DNA of 64,000 bases, from positions 1-64,000 of the forward strand of contig CAZIDY010000007.1 of NCBI GenBank assembly GCA_964538505.1, read 5' to 3'. The DNA is from Zeimonas sp964538505. Its GTDB lineage: Bacteria > Pseudomonadota > Gammaproteobacteria > Burkholderiales > Burkholderiaceae_E. The notes beneath the pieces were generated by a model that saw nothing but the letters and a program-made list of their open reading frames with translations, ran no database searches and was not told where the DNA came from. Positions 8,240 through 17,098 of this stretch are shown here, one piece after another; the first letter of the stretch is position 1, and each line of letters opens with the position of its first letter. The position numbers and the translations under genes are program-made.

Positions 8240-9148
8240 ATGCGCGAGCAATGGGAGCGACTGACCTCGACGGTATCGCCGTACGGCGACGAGCTGCGCA
8301 TCGTCCTGTCGATCCTCGGCATCGTCCTGGTCGCCGCGCTGCTGCGCAATCTCGGCTGGCAACTGGTCGCACCCTTCTTCGGGCGCATCACGCAGCGCGC
8401 CGCGACCGTCGAGGAACGCAGGCGCCTGGAGACGGTCGGGCGCATCGCGCGCCAGTCGCTGTCGACGCTGGTCGTGATCGTCGCCGCCACGCTGGTGCTG
8501 AACCAGCTGGGTGTGTCGATTGCCCCGATCCTCGGTGCGGCCGGCGTGGTCGGGATCGCGATCGGCTTCGGTGCGCAGAGCCTCGTGAAGGACGTGTTCA
8601 CCGGCTTCTTCCTGCTCGTCGAGAACCAGCTTCGCGTCGGCGACGTGGTCGAGATCGCCGGCAAGGCCGGCTCGGTCGAGGAACTCAGCCTGCGCCGCAC
8701 GAAGCTGCGCGCCTACGACGGCTCGGTGCACTTCATTGCGAACGGCCTGATCACGACGGTCACCAACCTGTCCACCGAATTCGCCTACGCTGTCGTCGAC
8801 GTGCAGATTCCGTACGATCAGGACATCGACCGTGCCTGGCGGCTGATGCGCCAGGCGGCAGACGACCTGCGGGCATCGCCCGACTGCTCCGCGAAGATGC
8901 TCGGCGAGCTCGAGATCGCCGGCATCGAGCAGCTCGGCGACGGCTGGATGCAGGTACGCGCGCGCGTGAAGACGGCGCCGCTCGAGCAGTGGTCGGTGCG
9001 GCGCGAGCTGCTCCGGCAGCTGAAGCTCACTTTCGAGCGCGAAGGCGCGCCGACCGATGTTTCGGCGGCGCCGGGCGTTCGTCTCGTCGTCGGCAAGGCC
9101 GCACACGAGGAAGGCGCCGGCATCATGCGCGCGACGCCGACCCGCTGA
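8240..9148 (+). CDS. Small-conductance mechanosensitive channel (MscS family)
   Basis: A 302-aa inner-membrane channel that releases solutes on hypo-osmotic shock. The N terminus has two hydrophobic helices (about residues 20-40 and 75-95), followed by the pore helix region with GAAGVVGIAIGFGAQSLVKDVFTGFF, the Gly/Ala-packed TM3 typical of MscS. The beta domain follows with LRVGDVVEIAGKAGSVEELSLRRTKLR and the NGLITTVTNLS segment. Length is close to E. coli MscS (286 aa). GAAGGAG is 8 bases before the chosen ATG, and the upstream in-frame extension is not MscS-like. The next gene, an antiporter, starts 43 bp downstream on the same strand, so the two may share a role in ion or osmotic balance. 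Confidence 0.9.
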   Translation: MREQWERLTSTVSPYGDELRIVLSILGIVLVAALLRNLGWQLVAPFFGRITQRAATVEERRRLETVGRIARQSLSTLVVIVAATLVLNQLGVSIAPILGAAGVVGIAIGFGAQSLVKDVFTGFFLLVENQLRVGDVVEIAGKAGSVEELSLRRTKLRAYDGSVHFIANGLITTVTNLSTEFAYAVVDVQIPYDQDIDRAWRLMRQAADDLRASPDCSAKMLGELEIAGIEQLGDGWMQVRARVKTAPLEQWSVRRELLRQLKLTFEREGAPTDVSAAPGVRLVVGKAAHEEGAGIMRATPTR

Positions 9149-9191
9149 TGTCGCGCGACGCCGCCACAGGAAACTCCATCGGGAGGTATCG

Positions 9192-10412
9192 ATGACGGGC
9201 GATCCCCGCTCCGACCTGTTCTTTCTGCCCGCCTGGCCGCCTTCGGCCGACGCGGTACTCTGGGTGTCGCTGACGCTGGTGCTCGCGGCGCTGCTCGGCG
9301 AAGTGGTCTACCGGTGGCTGCGACTGCCGCGCGTCGTCGGCTACGTCGCGGTCGGCACGATCGTCTCCGCGCTCGACGTCGGGCTGCTGACAGGAGCGAC
9401 GCTGAAGCCGGGTCTGCGCTCGATCGTCGATCTCGCGCTCGCGCTGCTGCTCTTCGAGCTCGGCAGCCGCATCAACCTGCGCTGGTTGCGCACCAACCCG
9501 TGGCTGCTCGCGAGCAGCCTTGCCGAGGCGGCGCTCACCTTCGTCGCCGTCTACCTGGCACTGAGCCTGCTGGGCGCCGATGCGCGCACCGCGACGGCGA
9601 TCGCGGCGATCGCGATCGCCACGTCGCCGGCCGTGGTAATGCGCGTGGCTTCGGAATTCGACGCGTCGGGCCAGGTGACCGAGCGGATGATCCTGCTCAC
9701 CGGACTCAACACCTTCTACGCCGTGCTGGCCAGCACCTTCGTCTTCGGCTGGCTGCACGCCGAGTACGTCGGCAGCCTCGTGCGTGCCTTCGCGCATCCG
9801 CTGTACCTGCTCGCCGGATCGGCGATCGTTGCCGCGCTGCTCGCGTTCACGGTATCGCTGATCGCGCGCCGCCTCGATCTGCGCAACGAAAACTCGACGC
9901 TGCTGCTGTTCGGGATGATCCTGCTCGCGCTGTCGATCACGAAGATGGCGAACCTGTCGACACTGCTCGTTCCGCTGCTGGCCGGGCTGATGCTTCGCAA
10001 CAGCACCGAACGGCCGTGGATCTGGCCGCGCCACTTCGGCACCGCCGGCGGCGCACTCGTGCTGATGCTGTTCGTCATCACCGGGTCGGTCTGGTCGATC
10101 GACACGCTGGTGGCGGGCGCCGCGCTCGGCACCGCCGTCATCGTCGCGCGCGCGGTGGCCAAGCTCGTCGCCACCACGCTGCTCGCCGCGCCGAGCGGCC
10201 TCTCGCTGCGCCAGGGCGTTGCGCTCGGCGTCACGCTGGTGCCGATGTCGGGCGCGGCGCTGGTCATGATGACCGAGCTCCAGATCCTCTATCCGGAGTT
10301 CGCATCGCAACTGACGGCGATCGTCTTCAGCGCGATCGCATTCCTCGAGCTGGTCGGGCCGATCGCCGTGCACCTCGCGCTGCGCTGGGTGAACGAGGAG
10401 AACATTCGCTGA
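9192..10412 (+). CDS. Cation:proton antiporter (CPA2, Na+/H+ exchanger domain only)
   Basis: A 406-aa polytopic membrane protein with about 12 hydrophobic segments and the Na_H_exchanger fold of KefB/KefC relatives: LPRVVGYVAVGTIVSALDVGLL near the N terminus, LALLLFELGSRINLRWL and ATSPAVVMRVASEF. Unlike KefB/C it ends right after the membrane domain and has no C-terminal RCK/TrkA_N nucleotide-binding regulatory domain. Which cation is exchanged is not visible. GGGAGG lies just before the ATG. The following YbdK-like ligase and glutamine-amidotransferase-like hydrolase are packed directly behind it, which suggests, without proof, a small gamma-glutamyl compound in its regulation. Confidence 0.85.
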   Translation: MTGDPRSDLFFLPAWPPSADAVLWVSLTLVLAALLGEVVYRWLRLPRVVGYVAVGTIVSALDVGLLTGATLKPGLRSIVDLALALLLFELGSRINLRWLRTNPWLLASSLAEAALTFVAVYLALSLLGADARTATAIAAIAIATSPAVVMRVASEFDASGQVTERMILLTGLNTFYAVLASTFVFGWLHAEYVGSLVRAFAHPLYLLAGSAIVAALLAFTVSLIARRLDLRNENSTLLLFGMILLALSITKMANLSTLLVPLLAGLMLRNSTERPWIWPRHFGTAGGALVLMLFVITGSVWSIDTLVAGAALGTAVIVARAVAKLVATTLLAAPSGLSLRQGVALGVTLVPMSGAALVMMTELQILYPEFASQLTAIVFSAIAFLELVGPIAVHLALRWVNEENIR

Positions 10413-10450
10413 TGGCAGCAAACGACGCCGGCCGCAGCAGGGAGGGAATG

Positions 10451-11566
10451 ATGGCTCTGGAAGCATTCGCCGAATCGCGGGCACTCACGCTCGGCGTAGA
10501 GCTCGAGCTGCAGATCGTCAACACGCACGACTTCGACCTGACGCACGGCGCGCACGACCTGCTGCGGCTGGTCGGAAAGCGCAAGCTGCCGGGCGAGGTG
10601 AAGCCCGAGATGACCGGCAGCATGATCGAGCTCTCCACCGGGATCTGCCGCGACTACGCCGAAGCACACGCGCACCTGGCCGAGATCCGCGACGTGCTGG
10701 TGAACTGCGCGAACAAGCTGAACATCGGGCTGTCGGGCGGCGGCACGCATCCGTTCCAGGACTGGAGCCAGCGGCGCATCTACGACACGCCGCGCTTCCA
10801 CATGCTCTCCGAGCTGTACGGCTACCTGTCGAAGCAGTTCACGATCTTCGGGCAGCACGTGCACATCGGCTGCGCCGGCCCCGACGCCGCGCTGGTGCTG
10901 CTGCACGGCCTGTCGCGCTTCATCCCGCATTTCATCGCGCTGTCGGCGTCGTCGCCCTTCGTGCAGGGCACCGACACCGGTTTCCATTCGGCACGGCTGA
11001 ACTCGGTGTTCGCGTTTCCGTTGTCGGGCCGTGCGCCCTTCGCGCTCACCTGGGACGAGTTCTCGCGCTACTTCGACAAGATGGCGCGCACCGGCGTCGT
11101 GCAGAGCATGAAGGACTTCTACTGGGACATCCGGCCGAAGCCCGAGTTCGGCACGATCGAGGTACGCGTGCTCGACACGCCGCTGACGATCGAGAAGGCG
11201 GCAGCGCTCGCCGCGTACATCCAGTGCGTCGCGCGCTGGCTGTCCTTCGAGCAGCCGTTCCGCCCGGCGGAGGACGACTACCTCGTCTACAGCTTCAACC
11301 GCTTCCAGGCCTGCCGCTTCGGCTTCGACGGCACCTTCGTCGATCCGCAGACCGGCGAGCACCGCACGATTCGCGAGGACATCGCCGAGACGCTCGCCGA
11401 GGTCGAGCAGCACGCGATCGAGCTCGGCGCCGAGGACGCATGCCGGCGTGTACGCGACGACATCGGTGCGCTCGGCAACGACGCGACCTGGATCCGCCAG
11501 ACCTTCGAGCGCGAGAACCTGCTGCCCGAGGTCGTGCGGCAACAGTGCCTGCGCTGGAGCCGCTGA
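10451..11566 (+). CDS. ybdK: Carboxylate-amine ligase, YbdK / glutamate-cysteine ligase family 2
   Basis: A 371-aa ATP-dependent ligase of the GCS2 family, which joins a carboxylate (in YbdK, weakly, glutamate with cysteine) to an amine. Characteristic parts: TLGVELELQIVN near the N terminus, EMTGSMIELSTGIC, SGGGTHPFQDWSQRRIYD, GQHVHIGC and the PEFGTIEVRVLDTPLT segment. Length equals E. coli YbdK (372 aa). I placed the start at the ATG preceded by AGGGAGG with 6-base spacing. An upstream ATG at 10412 overlaps the antiporter stop codon and would add 13 residues, so translation coupling from there is also possible. True substrate is unknown. The amidohydrolase-like gene follows after 15 bp. Confidence 0.85.
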   Translation: MALEAFAESRALTLGVELELQIVNTHDFDLTHGAHDLLRLVGKRKLPGEVKPEMTGSMIELSTGICRDYAEAHAHLAEIRDVLVNCANKLNIGLSGGGTHPFQDWSQRRIYDTPRFHMLSELYGYLSKQFTIFGQHVHIGCAGPDAALVLLHGLSRFIPHFIALSASSPFVQGTDTGFHSARLNSVFAFPLSGRAPFALTWDEFSRYFDKMARTGVVQSMKDFYWDIRPKPEFGTIEVRVLDTPLTIEKAAALAAYIQCVARWLSFEQPFRPAEDDYLVYSFNRFQACRFGFDGTFVDPQTGEHRTIREDIAETLAEVEQHAIELGAEDACRRVRDDIGALGNDATWIRQTFERENLLPEVVRQQCLRWSR

Positions 11567-11581
11567 AGGAACGGACGCGAG

Positions 11582-12370
11582 ATGCTTCCGCGGCCGCTGA
11601 AGATCGGCCTGTCGGCGCGCCTGCTGCACACGCCGCCCCGCGAGCTCGGCTTTCGCAACAAGGTGCTGCAGTACCTGGAGCAGTCGATCGCGCACTGGAT
11701 CATGGGGCACGGTGCGCTGGTGCTGATGATTCCGACGATCGACGCGAGCGCCGAGGTGTCGCGTCGCGGCATCTCGGTGCGCAGCTACGTGCGCGAGCTC
11801 GACGGGCTCGTGCTGCAGGGCGGCGCCGACGTGAGCCCCCGTTCATACGGCGCGCAACCGATGCGCAGCGAATGGGCCGGCGACCCGGTGCGCGACCGCT
11901 ACGAGATGGAGCTGCTGCACGAGTTCATGGCGCAGGGGCGTCCCGTGCTCGGCATCTGCCGGGGCGCGCAGCTGATGAACGTCGCCTTCGGCGGGACGCT
12001 GATCCAGGACATCGCCACGCAGTACCCGGAATCGATCCCGCACGTCGACGTCGACCTGTACGACCGGCTGTCGCACGAGATCAGCTTCGAGCCCGACTCG
12101 CTGCTGTCTCAGCTCTACCAGCCGCTCGAATCGGGGCGCGTCAACAGCATCCACCATCAGGCGGTCGACCGCCTCGGCGGCGACCTGGTCGTCGATGCGC
12201 GCTCGAGCGCCGACGGCATCGTCGAGGCGATCCGCTGGCGCGGCTCGGGCTACGCACTCGGCGTGCAATGGCACCCCGAGTTCCACCGCGGCGGCGACGA
12301 GCCGCTGCTCGACAGCTCGCCGATCCTGCTGGATTTTCTGGCTGCGGTGGAGCGGATGCGGGAGATTTGA
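11582..12370 (+). CDS. Gamma-glutamyl-gamma-aminobutyrate hydrolase family protein (peptidase C26, class I GATase fold)
   Basis: A 262-aa PuuD-like hydrolase that would cleave gamma-glutamyl amide bonds in the cytoplasm. The triad is visible: cysteine in VLGICRGAQLMNV (about residue 125), then HHQAVDRLG, and the C-terminal QWHPEFH supplying His and Glu. DGLVLQGGADVSP is the oxyanion strand. Its place right behind a GCS2-type ligase suggests that one makes and the other breaks the same gamma-glutamyl product; this is an inference from neighbourhood. The ATG has GGAACGGACGCGAG upstream, a modest ribosome site. It is convergent with the cardiolipin synthase gene, and a purine-rich inverted repeat separates the two. 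Confidence 0.87.
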   Translation: MLPRPLKIGLSARLLHTPPRELGFRNKVLQYLEQSIAHWIMGHGALVLMIPTIDASAEVSRRGISVRSYVRELDGLVLQGGADVSPRSYGAQPMRSEWAGDPVRDRYEMELLHEFMAQGRPVLGICRGAQLMNVAFGGTLIQDIATQYPESIPHVDVDLYDRLSHEISFEPDSLLSQLYQPLESGRVNSIHHQAVDRLGGDLVVDARSSADGIVEAIRWRGSGYALGVQWHPEFHRGGDEPLLDSSPILLDFLAAVERMREI

Positions 12371-12372
12371 GG

Positions 12373-12453
12373 AGGAGAAGGGAGAAGGGGGAAGGGGGAA
12401 GGGGAAAAGCCCGCATACGAGCCGGCTCGCGCTGGTTTCCCCCTTCTCTTTTC
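12373..12453. repeat. Purine/pyrimidine-rich inverted repeat between convergent genes, possible bidirectional terminator
   Basis: A run of GGAGAAGGGAGAAGGGGG-type units (12373-12410) is complementary to TTTCCCCCTTCTCTTTT at about 12436-12452, so the transcript of either strand can fold back. The right arm overlaps the stop codon of the clsB-like gene. The same 15-18 base units recur inside the ccoI coding region near 34988-35022, so this is a dispersed low-complexity repeat. Confidence 0.6.
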
Positions 12454-13771
12454 AATAGTCAGCTCCACGCCCGGTAAGCGCGATCCCGATCCGTACGAGT
12501 CCGAGCGCGACGGCATTCATCATGCGCACCGGCCACGGGCGCTTCGTGTAGCTCTGCAGCGCGACGCGCGCGCCGCCCTCTTCGATCGCGCGATCGAGCC
12601 GCTCGCGCAGCAGAGCTGCGAAGCGCGCGTCCTGCACGGCCACGTTCGCCTCGCGCGCCAGCAGCAGCGAGAACGGGTCGATATTCGACGAACCGACCGT
12701 CGCCCAGTCGTCGATCACCGCGACCTTCGCGTGCAGGAAGCTGCGGCGGTACTCGATGATCTCGATGCCCGCGCGCAGCCACGGCTCGTACAGCGCCTGC
12801 GACGCATAGTGCTGCAGCCGATACTCGACGCGACCCTGCAGCAGCAGCCGCACGCGAACGCCGCGGCGTACGGCCGACTTCAGCGCCTGTCGAAAACGTC
12901 GGCCGGGAAAGAAGTATGCGCAGGCGATCAGCACCTCGTTGCGTGCGCGGCCGATCGCGCGCAGGTATGAGCGCTCGATCGTGCGCCGATGGCGCAGGTT
13001 GTCGCGCAGCATCAGCGCAGCGCGCATCCGGTCCGACGACGCGATGTCGCTGCGGATCGTCTCCGGCGGACGCAGCGATTCACCCTGCGAGGCGCCTTTC
13101 TTCGTTCCGCCGAACCGGTTCACGGTGGCCGTTTCCCACCACAGACGCGCGACGGCGACGTGCGCATGCGCGACGAGCGGGCCGCGCACGCGCACGGCGT
13201 AGTCGAGGCGCGGGTGCTCGAGTGCGCCATGGTTCGGGTCGAAATGATCGTCGAGCACGTTGATGCCGCCGACGAAGGCGACGGCTCCGTCGACGACGAC
13301 GAGCTTGCGGTGCATGCGACGCAGGCGCTGGCGGTCGAGCGAATAGCGCCTGCGCTCCGGGCGAAACACCTCGAGCAGCACGCCGGCATCCTGCAGCGCG
13401 CGTGCGCACTCCGCGTCGATGTTCGCGGTGCCGAATCCATCGACCACGACATGCACGCGCACCCCCCGGCGTGCCGCGCGCTCGAGCGCGCCGGCAACGC
13501 GCTGCCCACTCGGGTCGTTCTCGAAGATGTAGGTCTCGAGAAATACGCTGTCGCGCGCCCCGTCGATCGCCTGCTCGAGCGCCGGAAAATACTGCGCGCC
13601 CGATTCGAGCAGATCGATCTCATGGCCGCGCTGCATGCGCGGCTTGAGGCTCTCGTACCAGCGCAGCGAAACCAGCTGCTCGACGCCCGGTTCCGACTCC
13701 GACCGCAGCGCCGGCGCGTCGTCGTCACGCAGGGCGGCAGCGCCCGAACGGGCCGTGCGCCGCCCGCTCAT
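12452..13771 (-). CDS. clsB: Phospholipase D-like cardiolipin synthase B
   Basis: A 439-aa phosphatidyltransferase of the PLD superfamily with both HKD motifs: HRKLVVVDGAVAFVGGIN (about residues 155-172) and HAKVAVIDDWATVGSSNID (about 340-358). The pattern, without N-terminal membrane helices, fits ClsB rather than ClsA, acting on phosphatidylglycerol at the inner membrane. The N-terminal 30 residues are basic and low-complexity. It is the last gene of the fmdB-to-clsB operon, and its ATG overlaps the stop of the upstream EEP gene as ATGA, indicating translational coupling. ClsB-like proteins adjacent to EEP hydrolases are also seen as YbhO/YbhP in E. coli, which supports the assignment. Confidence 0.9.
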   Translation of the reverse strand: MSGRRTARSGAAALRDDDAPALRSESEPGVEQLVSLRWYESLKPRMQRGHEIDLLESGAQYFPALEQAIDGARDSVFLETYIFENDPSGQRVAGALERAARRGVRVHVVVDGFGTANIDAECARALQDAGVLLEVFRPERRRYSLDRQRLRRMHRKLVVVDGAVAFVGGINVLDDHFDPNHGALEHPRLDYAVRVRGPLVAHAHVAVARLWWETATVNRFGGTKKGASQGESLRPPETIRSDIASSDRMRAALMLRDNLRHRRTIERSYLRAIGRARNEVLIACAYFFPGRRFRQALKSAVRRGVRVRLLLQGRVEYRLQHYASQALYEPWLRAGIEIIEYRRSFLHAKVAVIDDWATVGSSNIDPFSLLLAREANVAVQDARFAALLRERLDRAIEEGGARVALQSYTKRPWPVRMMNAVALGLVRIGIALTGRGADY

Positions 13772-14811
13772 GAAGTTTCGTCGGGAAGCTCGAGGTCGGC
13801 GACGAGCGGGCTGTGATCCGAGAGTCGTGCCCACTCCAGTCCGCGCAACACGCGCGCCGAGCTGACGCGAAAGCCGCGCTGATAGATGCGATCCATGCGA
13901 AACCAGGGCACGAGTGCCGGATAGGTTCGCGCGGTACGCACCATCCGGGGCAGCCGCGAGGCCGGCGCGACCTGCAGCCCACCGACGTCGGCGAGTCGAT
14001 CGCGAACGAAATACGCGGCGCGCTGCAGCGACTCCAGCCGCGGACGCACGGCGTCGAACACCTCGACGACGCCGGTGCTCGAGCACAGGCGCTCCGACAG
14101 CGTGTTGCGCCAGTCGTTGAAGTCGCCGGCGACGATCAGCGGCTGGTCGAAGGGAACCTCGTTTTCGATCCAGTCGAGCAAGGCATCGAGCTGGCGCTCG
14201 CGGCTTGCGGCGAGCAGCCCGAAGTGCACGACGAAGCAGTGCACCCGCCGGCCGCCGACATCGACCGTGCAGTGCAGGACGCCACGCTTCTCGAGCGCAT
14301 GATCGGAGACGTCCCGATTCTCGAGCCCGACGATCGGGAAACGCGACAGCAATGCGTTGCCGTGGTGACCATGCAGGTAGCTCGCATTGCGTCCGTAGGC
14401 GGTCTGGAACGCCTGCTGCGCCGTCGGCGATCTGGACAGGAAAAGCTCCTGCGACTCGGCCGGCCAGTGCGCAAACCGCCGCGCGTAGCGCTGGTGCTGG
14501 CCCTGCACCTCCTGCAGGAAGATCAGATCGCTGTCGAGCTCGTGCAGTCGCGTGCGCAGTTCATGGATGCGCGCCACGCGTCGCAATCCGGTGAAGTCGC
14601 GCAGCACGCCCTTGTGGATGTTGTAGGTCGAGACGCGTAGCCGGCGCTCGGGCAGGGTCTCGACAACAGGCACGTCCTGCAACGGGTCCATGCGCGCGGA
14701 AGCGGGCGACGACGCGCGCCGCGGCATCTGCGCGCTGCGCGTGCCGCGGGCCGTCTCGCGCGTGCGGGCAGCCTTCGCCTGGCCTGCCTTGCGGTGGGCG
14801 GCCGACTTCAT
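13768..14811 (-). CDS. Endonuclease/exonuclease/phosphatase (EEP) family protein, YbhP-like
   Basis: A 347-aa Mg-dependent phosphoesterase of the DNase I/EEP fold. Motifs in order: STYNIHKG (about residue 62), LIFLQEVQ with the metal-binding glutamate, VVHFGLL, VAGDFNDW, and LSDHSPLVADL at the C terminus. Substrate is unknown; the ybhP-ybhO pairing in E. coli suggests a phospholipid-related function with the downstream cardiolipin synthase. The chosen ATG overlaps the nudB stop codon (ATGA). The first 45 residues are a basic Lys/Arg/Ala tail; an internal ATG at MDPLQDV about 40 residues later is an alternative start. No signal peptide is evident. Confidence 0.85.
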   Translation of the reverse strand: MKSAAHRKAGQAKAARTRETARGTRSAQMPRRASSPASARMDPLQDVPVVETLPERRLRVSTYNIHKGVLRDFTGLRRVARIHELRTRLHELDSDLIFLQEVQGQHQRYARRFAHWPAESQELFLSRSPTAQQAFQTAYGRNASYLHGHHGNALLSRFPIVGLENRDVSDHALEKRGVLHCTVDVGGRRVHCFVVHFGLLAASRERQLDALLDWIENEVPFDQPLIVAGDFNDWRNTLSERLCSSTGVVEVFDAVRPRLESLQRAAYFVRDRLADVGGLQVAPASRLPRMVRTARTYPALVPWFRMDRIYQRGFRVSSARVLRGLEWARLSDHSPLVADLELPDETS

Positions 14812-15278
14812 CGCCTGCACTGCGCCAGGCGCTGCGGCAGCTGCCGGATTGCCTGCGCGTTGCTCCACGAGAAGCAGCGCTCGGCAGCCGTTTCCCACGG
14901 CAGCCATTCGAAGCGCAGATGCTCGCGCGGCGCGAGCGTGATCTCCTGCACCAGCGGCAGGCGCAGGCCGAATACGTGCTCGACGTTGTGCGTGACGCCG
15001 TCGGCGTAACGATGTCGCCAGTGCGCGTAGATCTCGTAGCGGTTCTCGTACTGCCAGTCGCACAGCGCGAAGCGGTCGGCGTCGAGCCCCGTTTCCTCGC
15101 GCAGCTCGCGCCGGCAGGTCTCGACGAGCGGCTCGTCGTGCGATGCGCGACTGCCGGTCACCGATTGCCAGAAGCCCGGGTGGTCGGCGCGTTCGAGCAG
15201 CAGAACGCGCAGGTCCTCGGTGTGCACGACGACCAGCACCGACTCGGGAATCTTCGCGCTGATCGCCTGCCCGCCCAT
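14808..15278 (-). CDS. nudB: Dihydroneopterin triphosphate diphosphatase (Nudix hydrolase)
   Basis: A 156-aa Nudix enzyme, by context NudB, which removes pyrophosphate from dihydroneopterin triphosphate in folate synthesis. The Nudix box is recognisable as TGSRASHDEPLVETCRREL followed by REETG, with the E-x7-RE-x2-EE core intact; there is one extra residue between the initial glycine and the first glutamate compared with the G-x5-E consensus. Typical NudB elements SVLVVVHT at the start, FWQSVTGS, and NVEHVFGLRL are present. The neighbourhood aspS–nudB is the standard proteobacterial arrangement. GGAAAGG precedes the ATG, which lies 23 bp after the aspS stop. Confidence 0.9.
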   Translation of the reverse strand: MGGQAISAKIPESVLVVVHTEDLRVLLLERADHPGFWQSVTGSRASHDEPLVETCRRELREETGLDADRFALCDWQYENRYEIYAHWRHRYADGVTHNVEHVFGLRLPLVQEITLAPREHLRFEWLPWETAAERCFSWSNAQAIRQLPQRLAQCRR

Positions 15279-15301
15279 CGCCTGCCTTTCCGTCGCCGGG
15301 C

Positions 15302-17098
15302 TCAGGCGGTGTGCGTCTCGGCCTTGCGCAGCCGGATGTGCAGCTCGCGCAGCTGCTGCTCGTCGACCTCCGACGGCGCCTGCACGAGCAGGTCCTGTGC
15401 GCGCTGCGTCTTCGGGAATGCAATGACGTCGCGGATCGAGTCGGCGCCGGCCATCATCGCGACGATGCGATCGAGCCCGAAAGCGATTCCGCCATGCGGC
15501 GGCGCGCCGTACTGCAGCGCATCGAGCAGGAAGCCGAATTTTGCGCGTGCCTCCTCGGCTTCGATGCGCAGCGCACGGAACACCTTGCTCTGCACCTCCT
15601 CGCGATGGATCCGCACCGAGCCGCCGCCGAGCTCCCAGCCGTTGAGGACCATGTCGTAGGCCTTCGCCAGGCAACGCCCGGGCGCGCTCTCGAGCAGGTC
15701 CTCGTGGCCCTCCTTCGGCGAGGTGAACGGATGGTGCATCGCGACCCAGCGCCCGGCATCGTCGTCGTGCTCGAACATCGGAAAGTCGGTGACCCACAGC
15801 GGCCTCCATCCCGCTTCGCTCGCGCCGTTGCGCCGGCCGAACTCCGAGTGGCCGATCTTCGTGCGCAGCGCACCGATCGAGGCATCGACGATTCTCGCCT
15901 GATCGGCGCCGAAGAAGATCAGGTCCCCACTCTGCGCGCCGGTGCCCGAGAGAATCGCGTCGATCGCCGCATCATGCAGGTTCTTGACGATCGGCGACTG
16001 AAGCCCTTCGCGCCCGCGTGCAGCGTCGTTGACCTTGATCCACGCCAGCCCGCGCGCGCCATAGATCGACACGAACTGCCCGTACGCGTCGATCTCGCCG
16101 CGCGTGAGCGCGCCGCCCCCCGGCACGCGCAGCGCGACGACGCGTCCGTCCTTCGCATTCGCCGGCGCCGAGAAGACCTTGAAGTCGACGTCGCGCATCG
16201 CGTCGGTGAGCTCGGTGAGCTCGAGCTTCACGCGCAGGTCGGGCTTGTCGGAGCCGAAGCGGCGCATCGCTTCGACATAGGTCATCGTCGGGAACGGGTC
16301 GGGCAGCTCGACGCCGATCGCGTTGCGGAAGACGACGCGGATCATCTCCTCGAAGATCGCGCGGATCTCGCCCTCGTCGAGGAACGAGGTCTCGCAGTCG
16401 ATCTGCGTGAACTCGGGTTGGCGATCGGCACGAAGGTCTTCGTCGCGAAAGCACTTGGTGATCTGGTAGTAGCGGTCGAAGCCCGCCACCATCAGCATCT
16501 GCTTGAACAGCTGCGGCGACTGCGGCAGCGCGTAGAACTCGCCGGCATGCACGCGCGACGGCACGAGGTAGTCGCGCGCGCCTTCCGGCGTCGAGCGCGT
16601 GAGCATCGGCGTTTCGATGTCGACGAAGCCCTTGTCGTCGAGGAAACGACGCACCTCGCGGGCGACGCGATAGCGCAGCATCATGTTCTGCTGCATCGAC
16701 GGCCGGCGAAGGTCGAGCACGCGATGCGTGAGCCGCGTGGTCTCGGAGAGGTTCTCGTCGTCGAGCTGGAACGGCGGCGTCACCGATGCGTTGAGGATCT
16801 CCAGCCGCTCGCAGACGACCTCGACCTCGCCGCTGCGCAAGGCCGGGTTGGCGGTGCCTTCCGGACGCCGGCGCACGTGGCCGACCACACTGACGCAATA
16901 CTCGTTGCGGATGCGTTCCGCGGTGGCGAACATCTCGGGGCGATCGGGGTCGCAGACGACCTGCGCGAGCCCTTCACGGTCGCGCAGGTCGATGAAGATC
17001 ACGCCGCCATGATCGCGCCGGCGATGCACCCAGCCGTACAGCGTGACGGTCCGGTCCAGGTGCTCGGTCGAGATCTCGCCGGTATAGCAGGTCCGCAT
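15302..17098 (-). CDS. aspS: Aspartyl-tRNA synthetase
   Basis: A 598-aa class II synthetase charging tRNA-Asp (possibly also tRNA-Asn, if non-discriminating). The anticodon-binding OB fold is N-terminal (VTLYGWVHRRRDHGGVIFIDLRD). Motif 2 is seen as CFRDEDLRADRQPEFTQID, the bacterial GAD insertion lies in the middle, and motif 3 is GIAFGLDRIVAMM near residue 550. Length is normal for bacterial AspRS. Its ATG overlaps the stop of the DUF502 gene as ATGA. Confidence 0.97.
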   Translation of the reverse strand: MRTCYTGEISTEHLDRTVTLYGWVHRRRDHGGVIFIDLRDREGLAQVVCDPDRPEMFATAERIRNEYCVSVVGHVRRRPEGTANPALRSGEVEVVCERLEILNASVTPPFQLDDENLSETTRLTHRVLDLRRPSMQQNMMLRYRVAREVRRFLDDKGFVDIETPMLTRSTPEGARDYLVPSRVHAGEFYALPQSPQLFKQMLMVAGFDRYYQITKCFRDEDLRADRQPEFTQIDCETSFLDEGEIRAIFEEMIRVVFRNAIGVELPDPFPTMTYVEAMRRFGSDKPDLRVKLELTELTDAMRDVDFKVFSAPANAKDGRVVALRVPGGGALTRGEIDAYGQFVSIYGARGLAWIKVNDAARGREGLQSPIVKNLHDAAIDAILSGTGAQSGDLIFFGADQARIVDASIGALRTKIGHSEFGRRNGASEAGWRPLWVTDFPMFEHDDDAGRWVAMHHPFTSPKEGHEDLLESAPGRCLAKAYDMVLNGWELGGGSVRIHREEVQSKVFRALRIEAEEARAKFGFLLDALQYGAPPHGGIAFGLDRIVAMMAGADSIRDVIAFPKTQRAQDLLVQAPSEVDEQQLRELHIRLRKAETHTA

